Source: Holophagae bacterium | GTDB taxonomy: Bacteria; Acidobacteriota; Holophagae; Acanthopleuribacterales; Acanthopleuribacteraceae | Direction: 5' to 3' | DNA: 64,000 nt | NCBI GenBank assembly: GCA_030429565.1 | Contig: JAUIFE010000005.1 | Span: 1 to 64,000 of the forward strand | Shown here: positions 53,530 through 63,085 of the stretch, one piece after another | Layout of the letters: each line of letters starts with the position of its first letter | Position numbering within the stretch: position 1 is the stretch's first letter | Program-made: the position numbers and the translations under genes | Notes under the pieces: generated by a model | Database searches by the model: none | Seen by the model: the letters and a program-made list of their open reading frames with translations, nothing else | Told to the model about the DNA's origin: nothing

Positions 53530-56190
53530 ATGGCCGATTCGGAAACAGTCGATACAGAAAAACACCGCGAGGACGGTCTATCGAGTGGACTTTGGGTGAT
53601 TGGCGCCGCTCTGGTAACGCTGTTTGTGTTGGGGCTGTTTGGGATCCCGCGTGCGCTTGACGCTTTCTTGTTCGAGCACCTTTCGGCCTGGCGGCCGCGG
53701 GCGCCGCTTAGTCAAGCGCGCGTGGTCGGCATCGAAGCGCGTGAGCGCGATCTGACTGATGCCGCCTTCTTGAATGCGTTGAATCAAGCCCAACCGCAAC
53801 GCAAGGTGCTGCTTTTTTTACCCGAGGACGTGGCCGTGCAGCAGGCTTTGGCGGCGCAAGCGGATTGGTTGATTGGGCGAGCGCTCCTCGTGCAAGCCGA
53901 CGAAAAACCCGAGCTGCAGGCTTGGCCGGAACCTCTCGCGCAAATGCCATGGGCCGTGATCGCCGCGCCGGGGATCGGTGACGACGGCCTGCTATTTCAG
54001 CACACCGGTTATTCGGTGGCCGACCAGGACCACGCATCCCTTGCGCAAATCGCGGCTTTTGGCCGACCCGCTTCAACACCACACCGTTTTCGCATTCGTT
54101 TCCCCGCCTCGGATCGTTATGCCGCCGTCTTTGACGCCGCCGCCGTCGCCGCGGGTGCCGTACCGCGTGACGTCCTTGCCGGTAAAATTATCCTGATTGC
54201 CCGACACTTGCCCGATGAAGTGCGCGCCTTCCAGCGCCTGACCACTCCCGCCGGCCGCCGCCTCAACCAACTCGAATACACCATGGCCGCCGTCGATACC
54301 TTGCTGCGCGACGCCGCACCTTGGGAGGCTGACCGCTACCTGGTGTGGTTGGTTCTTTTCGTTGTCGTGTTTGTGCCGGTCATTGGTTACCAGCGCCTGC
54401 AGACCCGCACGGCCCTGCGCGTGATGGTATTTGTCACCCTGGCCTTGCCGGTACCGGCTTGGTTGCTTTTATTTTTTGATATCTGGCTATTTATCGCCGA
54501 TTTGATGTTGCTCAACCTGCTTGTCTTCTCGTTTTTGATGGTGCAGGAAAACCTCATTTTGGCCGGTTCCTTAAACCGCCAGATCCTCGATACTTCGGCC
54601 TTCATGCAAAGCCGTTACACGCCCAAGTCCTTTTACGCCTCGGACCAGCACTGGTCGCAGGTCGCCAACATGATCAAGCAGATGCTGCACATTCGTCGTA
54701 CTATTTTCCTGGATCGTGTTGTCGGTGATCACCGGTGCCGTGAGGTGATCGCATTAAATTGCTCATTAGAAGATATTTACGAAATGCGTCGCGACTACGA
54801 ACGCACCCCTTATACTTTGGCGTTGGATGCGAACGGCCCGATTCGCATGCAGCGTCCTTACCTCAAAGAACAACCGGAAAACGAGGCTCAGTACCTTATT
54901 CCCTTGGTTTTTGCCGGTGAGGTTAACGGCTTTTGGGCGCTTGGGATTGAGGAAGAGGACATTGGTGACCCGGTCCAATTCGAGGCGGCTTTGGGCGAAA
55001 CGGCCGTGGAAATCGCCGAGATGTTGTATCACCGCCGTCGCTATTTGCAGGCCACCGCCGACAAAAACTTGTTGCCCGAACTCTTTGCCTTCAATCTCGA
55101 CCGCGAGGCCGGCCAACTCTTGCGCGAATCGACCGCACTCATGGAACGCCACGTGTTGCGCTTTGAGAGTATTTTCCATGGACAAAACACCGGCGTGTTG
55201 ATTTACGATATTTTCGGCCAGGTTCTCATGATTAACGACAGCATGGCCGAAGCGCTGAGCGGTGTTGGTTTTGCGCCATACGACAATACATTGGCCGACT
55301 TATTGATGATGTTGGGCGATTATCAAGACGTCGACGCCAAGCGGTTGGTGCTCGATATCTTGCGTTTGGACCAAACCTTCAGTTTCCCATTGAACTTAGA
55401 GAATGGTCGCAGCGTTCTGCTGGTGTTGCGACCCTTGCTGTCCTTGCGTGAAGAGCTGGAAGCGTCGCCGTTCAGCAAGCTCGGCATTTTGTGCGAAATG
55501 GTGGATATTACCGATTTGGCGCGGCTCAGTCAGATTAAAGAAAAGATGATTCGCCAGACCACGATGGTGTTGCGCAACGACATTATGGGTCTTTCGATGG
55601 CTCATGACTTGATTACCCGGCCCGAGGTGCCCGAGGCCGATAAAGTCGAAATGATGGGCATTGCCAACGAGAAGATGGCTTCGCTCAAGAAGTTGTTAGA
55701 GGAGGGCGGTGGTTACCTGCGCGCCTCTGCCTTTGACGGCGCCGGACCCTTCTTCCCGATTGAGTTTGCCAGTGTGCTGGATTCTGTTTTATCGGAATCA
55801 CAAAAATTACTCGATGAACGTAATCTGCGTTTGGAAATCGAAAAACCGGAGTTGATAAATTTTGTTTTGGCCTCACCCAACCAATTAAAAGGGCTCTTGT
55901 TAGCCGTATTTCAGTTACTTGCCGACGATGCCGAGAAAATGAGTGCCATGTCATTGCGGATAACCGAAAAAGATGGTTTGTTAAGCCTTGCCCTGAAAAA
56001 CCAGGGTTATGGCATTCCGGAACGACAGCTTGCCAAAATTCTCAGCGATGCGTCCGACCTTGACCTACGTGCCGGTCGCGAACTCAAAAAGTACTTGCAA
56101 TACGTGGACACTTGGCAAGGCTCCTATGAACTGACCTCGGAAATTGGGAGGGGTACGGCATGCACAATCTCATTGAAGGTATTCGGTTGA
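53530..56190 (+). CDS. CHASE2-PAS sensor with degenerate histidine-kinase core
   Basis: The protein has 886 residues. The start at 53530 has GAGGAACAC; an earlier GTG is too close to its own Shine-Dalgarno. One N-terminal helix, an extracytoplasmic CHASE2 domain (FLFEHLSAWRPRAPLSQARV to about residue 265) and three helices (LVLFVVVFVPVIGY, VMVFVTLALPVPAWLLLFFD, LMLLNLLVFSFLMV) form the classic CHASE2 topology. A GAF-like region, a PAS domain (TGVLIYDIFGQVLMINDSMA) and a C-terminal HATPase-like fold follow. The helix where the phospho-His belongs (MIRQTTMVLRNDIMGLSMAH) lacks the usual H-E/D-x-x-x-P. N-box and G1 are also altered (LLADDAEKM, LKNQGYGIP). It may be a pseudokinase scaffold. It overlaps the next gene by 31 bases. 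Confidence 0.8.
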   Translation: MADSETVDTEKHREDGLSSGLWVIGAALVTLFVLGLFGIPRALDAFLFEHLSAWRPRAPLSQARVVGIEARERDLTDAAFLNALNQAQPQRKVLLFLPEDVAVQQALAAQADWLIGRALLVQADEKPELQAWPEPLAQMPWAVIAAPGIGDDGLLFQHTGYSVADQDHASLAQIAAFGRPASTPHRFRIRFPASDRYAAVFDAAAVAAGAVPRDVLAGKIILIARHLPDEVRAFQRLTTPAGRRLNQLEYTMAAVDTLLRDAAPWEADRYLVWLVLFVVVFVPVIGYQRLQTRTALRVMVFVTLALPVPAWLLLFFDIWLFIADLMLLNLLVFSFLMVQENLILAGSLNRQILDTSAFMQSRYTPKSFYASDQHWSQVANMIKQMLHIRRTIFLDRVVGDHRCREVIALNCSLEDIYEMRRDYERTPYTLALDANGPIRMQRPYLKEQPENEAQYLIPLVFAGEVNGFWALGIEEEDIGDPVQFEAALGETAVEIAEMLYHRRRYLQATADKNLLPELFAFNLDREAGQLLRESTALMERHVLRFESIFHGQNTGVLIYDIFGQVLMINDSMAEALSGVGFAPYDNTLADLLMMLGDYQDVDAKRLVLDILRLDQTFSFPLNLENGRSVLLVLRPLLSLREELEASPFSKLGILCEMVDITDLARLSQIKEKMIRQTTMVLRNDIMGLSMAHDLITRPEVPEADKVEMMGIANEKMASLKKLLEEGGGYLRASAFDGAGPFFPIEFASVLDSVLSESQKLLDERNLRLEIEKPELINFVLASPNQLKGLLLAVFQLLADDAEKMSAMSLRITEKDGLLSLALKNQGYGIPERQLAKILSDASDLDLRAGRELKKYLQYVDTWQGSYELTSEIGRGTACTISLKVFG

Positions 56191-56573
56191 AGCAAAATTC
56201 TGGTGTAGGGTTAACACGGCGCCCTGGCAAACAGCGGGTGTTGCTGGTCGACGATGACGATACCATCCGTCACATGTTGACCTACGGGTTGCGGACCTTT
56301 GGCTATGAGGTTCGCCAGGCAAAAAACGGCGCGGAAGGCTTCGACCTTTTGGAAGAGTACGATCCAGACATCATTGTTTTGGATCTTTACATGCCGGAAA
56401 TGGACGGTTTGGCTTTTTTGAACCGCTACCATGGGCCGGTCCCGGTTTTAGTTTGTTCTGGTTCGGACGAAGAGCAAGATATTCAGCGCACTTTGGAAAA
56501 AGGTGCCGCTCGGTATTTACAAAAACCGGTGTCGTTGGATGCGTTGCATGAGGCGATCGGCGCCTTAATCTGA
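56160..56573 (+). CDS. Receiver-only response regulator
   Basis: The protein has 137 residues and starts inside the 3' end of the sensor gene after GGGAGGGG. It is a single REC domain: acidic pocket VLLVDDDDTIRHML, phospho-acceptor Asp75 (IIVLDLYMPEMDG), conserved Ser/Thr region (VLVCSGSDEE) and Lys (YLQKPVSLDALHEAI). No output domain is present, so it should act by protein-protein contact, probably within the synthase complex. Translational overlap ties it to the CHASE2 protein. Confidence 0.92.
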   Translation: MHNLIEGIRLKQNSGVGLTRRPGKQRVLLVDDDDTIRHMLTYGLRTFGYEVRQAKNGAEGFDLLEEYDPDIIVLDLYMPEMDGLAFLNRYHGPVPVLVCSGSDEEQDIQRTLEKGAARYLQKPVSLDALHEAIGALI

Positions 56574-56598
56574 CGACGCGGCACCCCACGAGGAGCCC

Positions 56599-59500
56599 GT
56601 GGATTTTCTCTTGAACATCTTCCCGCCCGGGAGCTTGTCCCAATCGGTCATTACCACCGTGTGGTTGGGCATTTGGGTGATTGTTTTCTTCAATCAGCGT
56701 TTGGGCTGGTCGATGTCGGGTTTGATTATCCCGGGCTACGTGGTGCCGTTAATGGTCCTCAAACCCATTTCGGCGGTGGTGATCCTGGCGGAAGGCTTGG
56801 TCACCTACTTGCTCGGCGCCTTCTTGTTTAAACTGTTGCCGCGTTTAGGCATTGGTTGGTCTGTCTTCGGCCGTGACCGCTTTTTCATGCTGGTCTTGCT
56901 CAGCGTGATGGTGCGGGTTGTCGGCGATGGTTTTCTGTTACCCGCTTTGCTGACCGTGTTGGACGAGCAGTTCAGTATTCCCTTTGAGTACCGCAGCCAA
57001 CTTCACAGTTTTGGTTTGATTATCGTCGCTCTCATTGCCAACTACTTCTGGGGTCAGGGTTTACGGCGGGGGGCTGTGCCCTTTGTCGTCATTCTCAGTG
57101 TCACCTATTTTCTGGTGCGCTACGGTTTACTGGCCTACACTAACTTCACCATTAGCAACGTTGAGTACCTGTACGAAGACGTGGCCGGCGATATTTTGGC
57201 AGCGCCCAAGGCGTATGTGATTTTGCTAACCGCCGCCTTCATCGCCTCGCGCATGAACCTGCTTTACGGCTGGGAATTTAACGGCATCTTGGTGCCGTCC
57301 CTGATGGCGCTTTTATGGTACCAACCCGCCAAGCTTGTGATTTCGCTGCTCGAGGCCGGTCTGGTATTGGGTTTGGGAACCCTGTTGTTGCGCTCGCGGT
57401 TGTTTGAAGGGGTGACCGTCGAAGGCGGCCGGAAACTCCTGCTTTTCTTTAATATCGGTTTCTTTTACAAAATGGCCTTGGGTTACCTTTTGGCCTATTA
57501 TGCGCCCGAACTCAAAACCACCGATTTCTTCGGGATTGGCTACCTCATTACCACCTTGTTGGCCGTGAAGATGCACGACAAAGACCTGCTTTTGCCGATG
57601 ACGCGCGCCACCCTTCAGGTTTCGTTGACCGCCGCTTTGGTCGCGAATGGGCTGGGTTTCCTGTTGACCTATTTACCCGCTGAACGGGCCGTCATCGAGC
57701 AGGAGGTTCGGCCCGCGCCGCCGCCCGCTCGCGATTTTGTCGACCTCAACCGTCACATGCCGCTGTCCTTGTACCGTAGCAATGCGCGCGACGCCGGGCG
57801 ACGGCCCACGCCGGCCGAAACCGAGACTTTTGCCGAGGTATTGCGCGCCCTGTTGCAGGCGCCCGCCCAAAATCGTCACCCCGAGGTTGTCGCGGCGCGA
57901 ACCAAACTGCGCACCCTTAACTATCGGCTGGCCGTACTAGAAGGGCGCTGGTTTTACCTGTACGAAGATGAATCGGCCCAGGGTTGGGGTTTGTACCTGA
58001 TCGATAGTCGGCCGGAACGCGACCTTTTGATTCAAATCAGTGCCCCGTTGGAAGAGTCGCTTACCCTGCCGGCCGGTCTCAACTTGGTGCGTCGTTTGGG
58101 GGCCCGCGTGTTGGCCGTCAACGGCACCTCAACTCAGACCGCTCAAGCGATTGCCAACGATCCGCTCAGCAGTGTTTTGTCGTTCTTTTCAGTGTGCCGC
58201 CGCGTCGCCGGTGATCGGCGTACCTTGCACTTGCGCGAACAAACCGCTGATAATCGCCGTTTCCTCGCGCGCTTTGTCGGTGACTATGATCGTGAAAATC
58301 CGGTTTCGCTGGCCTTCCTCAAACGCCGGCCGCCCGCCGCCTTGTCCCTGCAAACGCTCGAGACAACCGTGGGCCGTTTCCAGACTTATTTCAGCGAAAG
58401 TCCGTTTGCCAATTTTCAGCGTGACCAAGCCGCCGCCGGCTTTGTTGAGTTATTTCTGGACCGCCGTGCGCTGCGGCGTCTGATGGCCGCACCCTGGAAT
58501 CCGGCTGAAGCGGAAACCGGACCGACCCACCTCGCCGGCTCACTTGAGGCTTGGGTCCAGCGCGAACGCGTTAATTTTGCCGCCGCCGCTTCCGATTTGT
58601 ATCGGCCACCGTCGCCCGCGGAGTTGTTGTCGCTTAACGATATTCTACTGGCTCCTTTAAATGAACTATTGCGAGATCGCGCCGGCATCGAGGTTGCCGC
58701 GTTTGAGGAAGAATTGCGTTTTATGGCCGGCCGCGCTGCATCCTTGCGTTGGCAACTGCTGCATGCCCAAACCGCCGCCGGTGCGCCCTGTCTCCTGCTG
58801 CGCGAGGCACCCGACAGCGTGCGACGTCATCATGGCTTTTACGTGTTTCGACTCGACCAAAGCCGGCCCTACAGCGTGATGGTGCCGCATCCGGTTTACG
58901 AGTTGGGGATCCTCAATGTCGGTTTGCTGCTCTTCGAAACGCTTGAGGCGCGTGCGCTGTTGGTTCACGGCGCGCACCAATTCGCCAACCACGACCTCAG
59001 TGCCGACCCACTCCAAAGTGAGAACAAAGAAACCGTGTTTAATTTAGCCTACCAAAGCCTGCACAAAACTTATTTCGATGAACCCATGCTGGGTGTTCAA
59101 GTTCGGGCGCTAGCTTATGCTGAGGATCAAAGCGCGCGCGATGTCAGCGTGGTTGCCGCCTTTGACCGCGGAGCCGGCGCGCTCACCGCGCCTGACGGCT
59201 TGGCCCGGGCTTTGGTGTCGCAGCTCGAAGGAGAAGGCGAGCGCGTCGCCGTCGTCAATGGTTCACGGGCTACCGCCGGTTATGGCTTAGGCGCCAATCC
59301 ACAGAATATGTACCTTGCTCATTTACCCCAACACCAGTTGGTTGCTTTGCGTTTTGACGCGCATCTGCGCGACCGGTTCCGCGATGTTCGCGACAGTGAG
59401 GCGCTTGATGCGCTGATGCGTGCCCTGGAGGTTCCTTCCTTGCCGGTCGACGCTTTGCCCTTAGACCGGCCGCCTGGTCGCTCATCATTAGATCAAAAAG

Positions 59501-59784
59501 AGTTAGGGGCATTGCAGCACTTCTTGGCCGCCCACGATATCACCGCGCTGGCCGCTTTGCGGGACAGTGCCGATACCCGCCTTTTCCACGCGCTCAATGC
59601 CGATGACGGTGCCGCTTATCTGTTGGTGACCGCCCGCGACGGCCGTTTTAAAGCGCTTGCCAATTTGGCCGTGCGCGAACCCGCTGAACCCATTTACCTT
59701 GACCCCGACCGTGTCGTCGCCGATCAGATCACCTTCTTCATGCAGCATCGCCAAGCCTTGCTGCTCTTTGGTGGTCCACCATGA
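56599..59784 (+). CDS. pgsC: Tandem PgsC/CapC-like membrane protein with large extra domain
   Basis: The protein has 1061 residues and starts with GTG after GAGGAGCCC. Ordinary PgsC is about 150 residues. Two PgsC-like units follow each other: first around residues 20-150 (GWSMSGLIIPGYVVPLMVLK, with the PgsC hallmark G-x-I-x-P-G-Y), second around 210-350 (GWEFNGILVPSLMALLWYQP). Together they give some ten transmembrane helices. From about residue 375 to 1061 there is a soluble mixed alpha/beta domain I do not recognise (RWFYLYEDESAQGWGLYLID, LLVHGAHQFANHDLS). In PGA synthesis PgsC partners PgsB for polymer assembly or export. The stop overlaps the next start as ATGA. Confidence 0.8.
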   Translation: MDFLLNIFPPGSLSQSVITTVWLGIWVIVFFNQRLGWSMSGLIIPGYVVPLMVLKPISAVVILAEGLVTYLLGAFLFKLLPRLGIGWSVFGRDRFFMLVLLSVMVRVVGDGFLLPALLTVLDEQFSIPFEYRSQLHSFGLIIVALIANYFWGQGLRRGAVPFVVILSVTYFLVRYGLLAYTNFTISNVEYLYEDVAGDILAAPKAYVILLTAAFIASRMNLLYGWEFNGILVPSLMALLWYQPAKLVISLLEAGLVLGLGTLLLRSRLFEGVTVEGGRKLLLFFNIGFFYKMALGYLLAYYAPELKTTDFFGIGYLITTLLAVKMHDKDLLLPMTRATLQVSLTAALVANGLGFLLTYLPAERAVIEQEVRPAPPPARDFVDLNRHMPLSLYRSNARDAGRRPTPAETETFAEVLRALLQAPAQNRHPEVVAARTKLRTLNYRLAVLEGRWFYLYEDESAQGWGLYLIDSRPERDLLIQISAPLEESLTLPAGLNLVRRLGARVLAVNGTSTQTAQAIANDPLSSVLSFFSVCRRVAGDRRTLHLREQTADNRRFLARFVGDYDRENPVSLAFLKRRPPAALSLQTLETTVGRFQTYFSESPFANFQRDQAAAGFVELFLDRRALRRLMAAPWNPAEAETGPTHLAGSLEAWVQRERVNFAAAASDLYRPPSPAELLSLNDILLAPLNELLRDRAGIEVAAFEEELRFMAGRAASLRWQLLHAQTAAGAPCLLLREAPDSVRRHHGFYVFRLDQSRPYSVMVPHPVYELGILNVGLLLFETLEARALLVHGAHQFANHDLSADPLQSENKETVFNLAYQSLHKTYFDEPMLGVQVRALAYAEDQSARDVSVVAAFDRGAGALTAPDGLARALVSQLEGEGERVAVVNGSRATAGYGLGANPQNMYLAHLPQHQLVALRFDAHLRDRFRDVRDSEALDALMRALEVPSLPVDALPLDRPPGRSSLDQKELGALQHFLAAHDITALAALRDSADTRLFHALNADDGAAYLLVTARDGRFKALANLAVREPAEPIYLDPDRVVADQITFFMQHRQALLLFGGPP

Positions 59785-62291
59785 GGCGTGTTTGGCGTTT
59801 CCTCCTGTTACTGATGGTGGCCGTATGCCTTGGGTCCTTGGTTTCACCCATGCGGTCCTGGCTCGATCAACTGGCGCTGCGCCGCGAAGCGCCCGATGAT
59901 TTTGCCGATCACCAAGTCGGCATCGGTTATGTACTTGAACGCGAGCGTTGGACTGAGTTCGCGCTCACGCCGGGTTTGGCGCAATTGCGTTTTGTCGTTA
60001 ACGGCGGATGGGTCGGCGCTGAACCCGTGCCCGAGGTCCATTTCGCCGTCGCCTATGCTTTTCTCAATGAGAACGGTGACCTGCTCGCCGCCGATCAGTA
60101 CCATTTCCGGGCCGGTCAAGGTCTGTTCGAAACGGCGGCGGGGCCGCGGCCGGCCGTTGTTTTTGAAGACAAAACCGTGACTGCGCTTGACCCGCGTCTC
60201 GCCACCGTGGTCCCGCCCCCCGGAACCACGCGGATCCGTTTTAACGTGACCGATGCCGATACCGGCCTTGGCGATGTCGTCGTGCGACTCTACGCGCCCA
60301 ATACCCTTACGCCCGGCACTGAAAACGTGGCCTGGCTGCGCCTGCGCCAGGTGGAAAAGCAGCGCTTGGCACGCGCGACCCTGGAAGATTACCGGTTCCT
60401 GCCCGATCGTGAGATTGCTTCCTTGGTTCACAACGTCTGGCGTCCCGTCGGTCCCATTGGCATCAAGGATCGCGATTATTTCGTGCGCCGTGTCTTCACG
60501 CGCCGCGAGAACCCGGGCCGTCAATCTGACATTGAACCGCCCTTACTCGACCTGCCTGTGACCGCGCCCGGCCGCATCGTTACAGTGCCGTTACCCGAGC
60601 AGCCTGGCTGTTTCACCGTCGTGCTCACACCCCACGCCGGTTTCGAGGCCGACACACCGCTACACCAAGCACCGCAAGTGCGTTGGACCTTGCATCGCCG
60701 GGACGACACGCCCACGACTCGAACCGAGCGTTTGCACCATGGCCGGCCAACCATTTGGCAAGTCGATTTGACTGCTGAGCATCGATTTCTTGAAATTGCC
60801 GCCGACAGTGTGCGTGTGGTCCAGGCCTATTTCACGCCGCCGCTCGCTGGAGCTGAGTTGGGGGCTGGGGCCTCTGGGCGCGGCGATGATCTGCCTGGGA
60901 CCGCTTACGGCGTCCCGTTTGAGACACCCCTGCCTCGCGTCGAAAGCTGGCGTCTGTCAACGGATCAACCATTGCGGTTCACCTTCTACGGGGCAACCGC
61001 GCAATCGACACCACTGCGGTTCCGGTTTTACACCCTACCGGTCGATTTTGTGTCGGCCCATGAATCCGCTCAAGTGTTGCCGACCTATAGTCGCGTCAGC
61101 TTGAGCGCGCGAGCCGGTGATGGTTCCGTGCTGCGTGAGCAAACGCTGGACTGGGTACCTGAGGTCGATGCTTACGATTACCTCGATCCCTTCGCTGTTG
61201 AAACACCCTTGGCAACCCTGCAAGAACGCGTGTGGCACGGTCCCAGCGCTACGCGAACTTTAGAAATCCATGCCGAGCAGGACTGTTTGGTGCAGGTTGC
61301 CCTACGGCTCGAAGACTTGCCGCTCGTGCGCCGTGTGCCAGGCGATTACCGTGAGGCCGCTTCAGGCGAAACCGCATTGCCTTTGTGGTTTCCGTTTGCA
61401 CCCGACGACGCGTGGCGGCTGCGTACCGAAGGACGGCGTCTGTGGGTGGTGCGCCCGTTGCGTCCACCACAGCTCGATCCAGAGCGCGTCGCCGGCCAGG
61501 CCTGGGTTGAGGCGCCGCCCTTCCAACCGGCCGGACCGGGTCGGGACTTGTTGCTACCGCGCCGGCGCGATCGCTTTTTCGATCAGCGCAGCTTGGCCGG
61601 CTGTTACCTGGCCATTGAGCCCAACCGCGAGCAGGAACTTGAATTAAAGCATCACCTCGCCGGCAGGGTTACCCCGTCGCTGCTATTTCACCAGCCGGAA
61701 GGAATTGGCACCATCCGTATCTTTCGTGAAGGCGTTGTTCTGCGGGAAGTAACCACCTCGGCCGTGACCGGCGCGATCCCGTTGGGACCTTTGCCCCAAG
61801 GCAAGCAGCGTTTCAAAGTAACCGCCGAGCCTGGCTCCCGCCTTTACCTCAACTACCTGGAGCCAAGCGACAGGTTCTTGCGCCAGGTCATGGTGCGCCG
61901 ATTCGACCGACCACTGTCCGTCGACATCGTCAAGCACGCGCGCGAGCCTGTCACCGTGGCTGTCCGCCTCTTCGCCCCACTTGATGCCGAAGCCGCTACC
62001 GTGGTCACGACCCGTTTGAGCCTACCGCCACGCGCGGGTTTCAGTGAAACCGTTACCCCGCGCTTGGGGCGTTTCGAGGTCGCGCCGGCGGCATTACCCA
62101 TTGTCAGCGCCGGTCCTCCCGAGCTCGACGAAGGCACCCTGTTCTTCGTTCCTTTGGCCGACGACCTGCCGCCAGGCACCTACCGTCTCACGCTTGAAAA
62201 ACAAAGCGGGCCGGCCCGTTTCGTACGCGCGACCCTCGGTCGCCCGCTTGCCGTCAAACCCACCGAGGTCAAACCCACCTCCGATTACTGA
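59781..62291 (+). CDS. Membrane-anchored secreted protein of the polyglutamate-like operon
   Basis: The protein has 836 residues and its ATG overlaps the preceding stop (ATGA), so it is made with the PgsC-like protein. It has an N-terminal signal anchor (VWRFLLLLMVAVCLGSLV). The rest is strongly beta-rich with several repeated sandwich-like segments (RFNVTDADTGLGDVVVRLYA, KQRFKVTAEPGSRLYLNYLE) and a Pro/Thr tail. I recognise no family. It may replace PgsA/CapA or another export factor in this variant, but that is inference from position. It is the last gene of the operon; no clear terminator follows. Confidence 0.75.
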   Translation: MRRVWRFLLLLMVAVCLGSLVSPMRSWLDQLALRREAPDDFADHQVGIGYVLERERWTEFALTPGLAQLRFVVNGGWVGAEPVPEVHFAVAYAFLNENGDLLAADQYHFRAGQGLFETAAGPRPAVVFEDKTVTALDPRLATVVPPPGTTRIRFNVTDADTGLGDVVVRLYAPNTLTPGTENVAWLRLRQVEKQRLARATLEDYRFLPDREIASLVHNVWRPVGPIGIKDRDYFVRRVFTRRENPGRQSDIEPPLLDLPVTAPGRIVTVPLPEQPGCFTVVLTPHAGFEADTPLHQAPQVRWTLHRRDDTPTTRTERLHHGRPTIWQVDLTAEHRFLEIAADSVRVVQAYFTPPLAGAELGAGASGRGDDLPGTAYGVPFETPLPRVESWRLSTDQPLRFTFYGATAQSTPLRFRFYTLPVDFVSAHESAQVLPTYSRVSLSARAGDGSVLREQTLDWVPEVDAYDYLDPFAVETPLATLQERVWHGPSATRTLEIHAEQDCLVQVALRLEDLPLVRRVPGDYREAASGETALPLWFPFAPDDAWRLRTEGRRLWVVRPLRPPQLDPERVAGQAWVEAPPFQPAGPGRDLLLPRRRDRFFDQRSLAGCYLAIEPNREQELELKHHLAGRVTPSLLFHQPEGIGTIRIFREGVVLREVTTSAVTGAIPLGPLPQGKQRFKVTAEPGSRLYLNYLEPSDRFLRQVMVRRFDRPLSVDIVKHAREPVTVAVRLFAPLDAEAATVVTTRLSLPPRAGFSETVTPRLGRFEVAPAALPIVSAGPPELDEGTLFFVPLADDLPPGTYRLTLEKQSGPARFVRATLGRPLAVKPTEVKPTSDY

Positions 62292-62494
62292 TGTTCCTGG
62301 AATACCGACCGACAAAAGTATATTGATCGAACCCACCGAAGTTTCGCGGGGCGTGCTGACAAGACTTGCGCGATGATGCCTCGTGAGAGGGGGGTTGCAA
62401 GCTTCTTAACAGCTAAATGCCAGATGAGCCAACGGTACTGGCTCAAATATTCATTCCCCAAAAGGATGCCGACTCTTTTTGGGCGCTTTGGGCG

Positions 62495-62884
62495 TTACGG
62501 ATCTTTTTTATTAGGTTGCTCTCTGGTTTTCTTAGTAGAGGGCGCTGGTGTTAAAGCAAGCCCACTTATAATAAAAATATGGCTTAATGTAATTAATAAT
62601 CTTTGAATTTCAGAGATGCCATAAGCTGAATGCTCTATATTCATTAAGAGAGCACCTAAGATGGCAGAAAATGAGCCGAAAACAAAGTACCATTTCTTTT
62701 GAAAAGAAACGCTTGATGTTGCCACTAGTCCTGCCCCAATGAGGGTTAGCCAAGTTTGCCGCGCGATTATTTCATTGTTTAGGATATCAACAGGTTGCTG
62801 AAGAATATTGGTTGAGCCGATCATCAAAAGGAGACCCGCTGTGAAAATGAAATGCTTGATATGTTTTGATGAAATAGGAGACAC
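62495..62884 (-). CDS. Small four-helix membrane protein
   Basis: The protein has 129 residues and starts with GTG after AAGGAACAAGG. Four predicted membrane helices are visible (IFTAGLLLMIGSTNIL, TWLTLIGAGLVATSSV, WYFVFGSFSAILGALLM, ITLSHIFIISGLALT), with a polar tail. I recognise no family. The gene is AT-rich compared with the operon to its left. The gap 62292-62494 shows nothing distinct. Confidence 0.55.
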   Translation of the reverse strand: MSPISSKHIKHFIFTAGLLLMIGSTNILQQPVDILNNEIIARQTWLTLIGAGLVATSSVSFQKKWYFVFGSFSAILGALLMNIEHSAYGISEIQRLLITLSHIFIISGLALTPAPSTKKTREQPNKKDP

Positions 62885-63085
62885 CCTTGTTCCTTCGAAT
62901 TAATGCTTTTTGGGGGAGGCGTCGGTTGGGAAATTGACCTGGGTCAAATCATGAGTTGCCTGATTTTAAGCGAAATAGCGTTCGTATGAGTTTTGGTTGG
63001 TAATGCCTTGTCAGGATTTGAAGTCTTTAGTTTTCGCAATTATAAATGATGCACCGCCTAGGCGTAACAAATCTCAATTTAGGTA
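62885..63085. other. Short AT-rich gap
   Basis: About 200 bases without gene features between the membrane protein and the RPGMY-motif gene. Confidence 0.4.
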
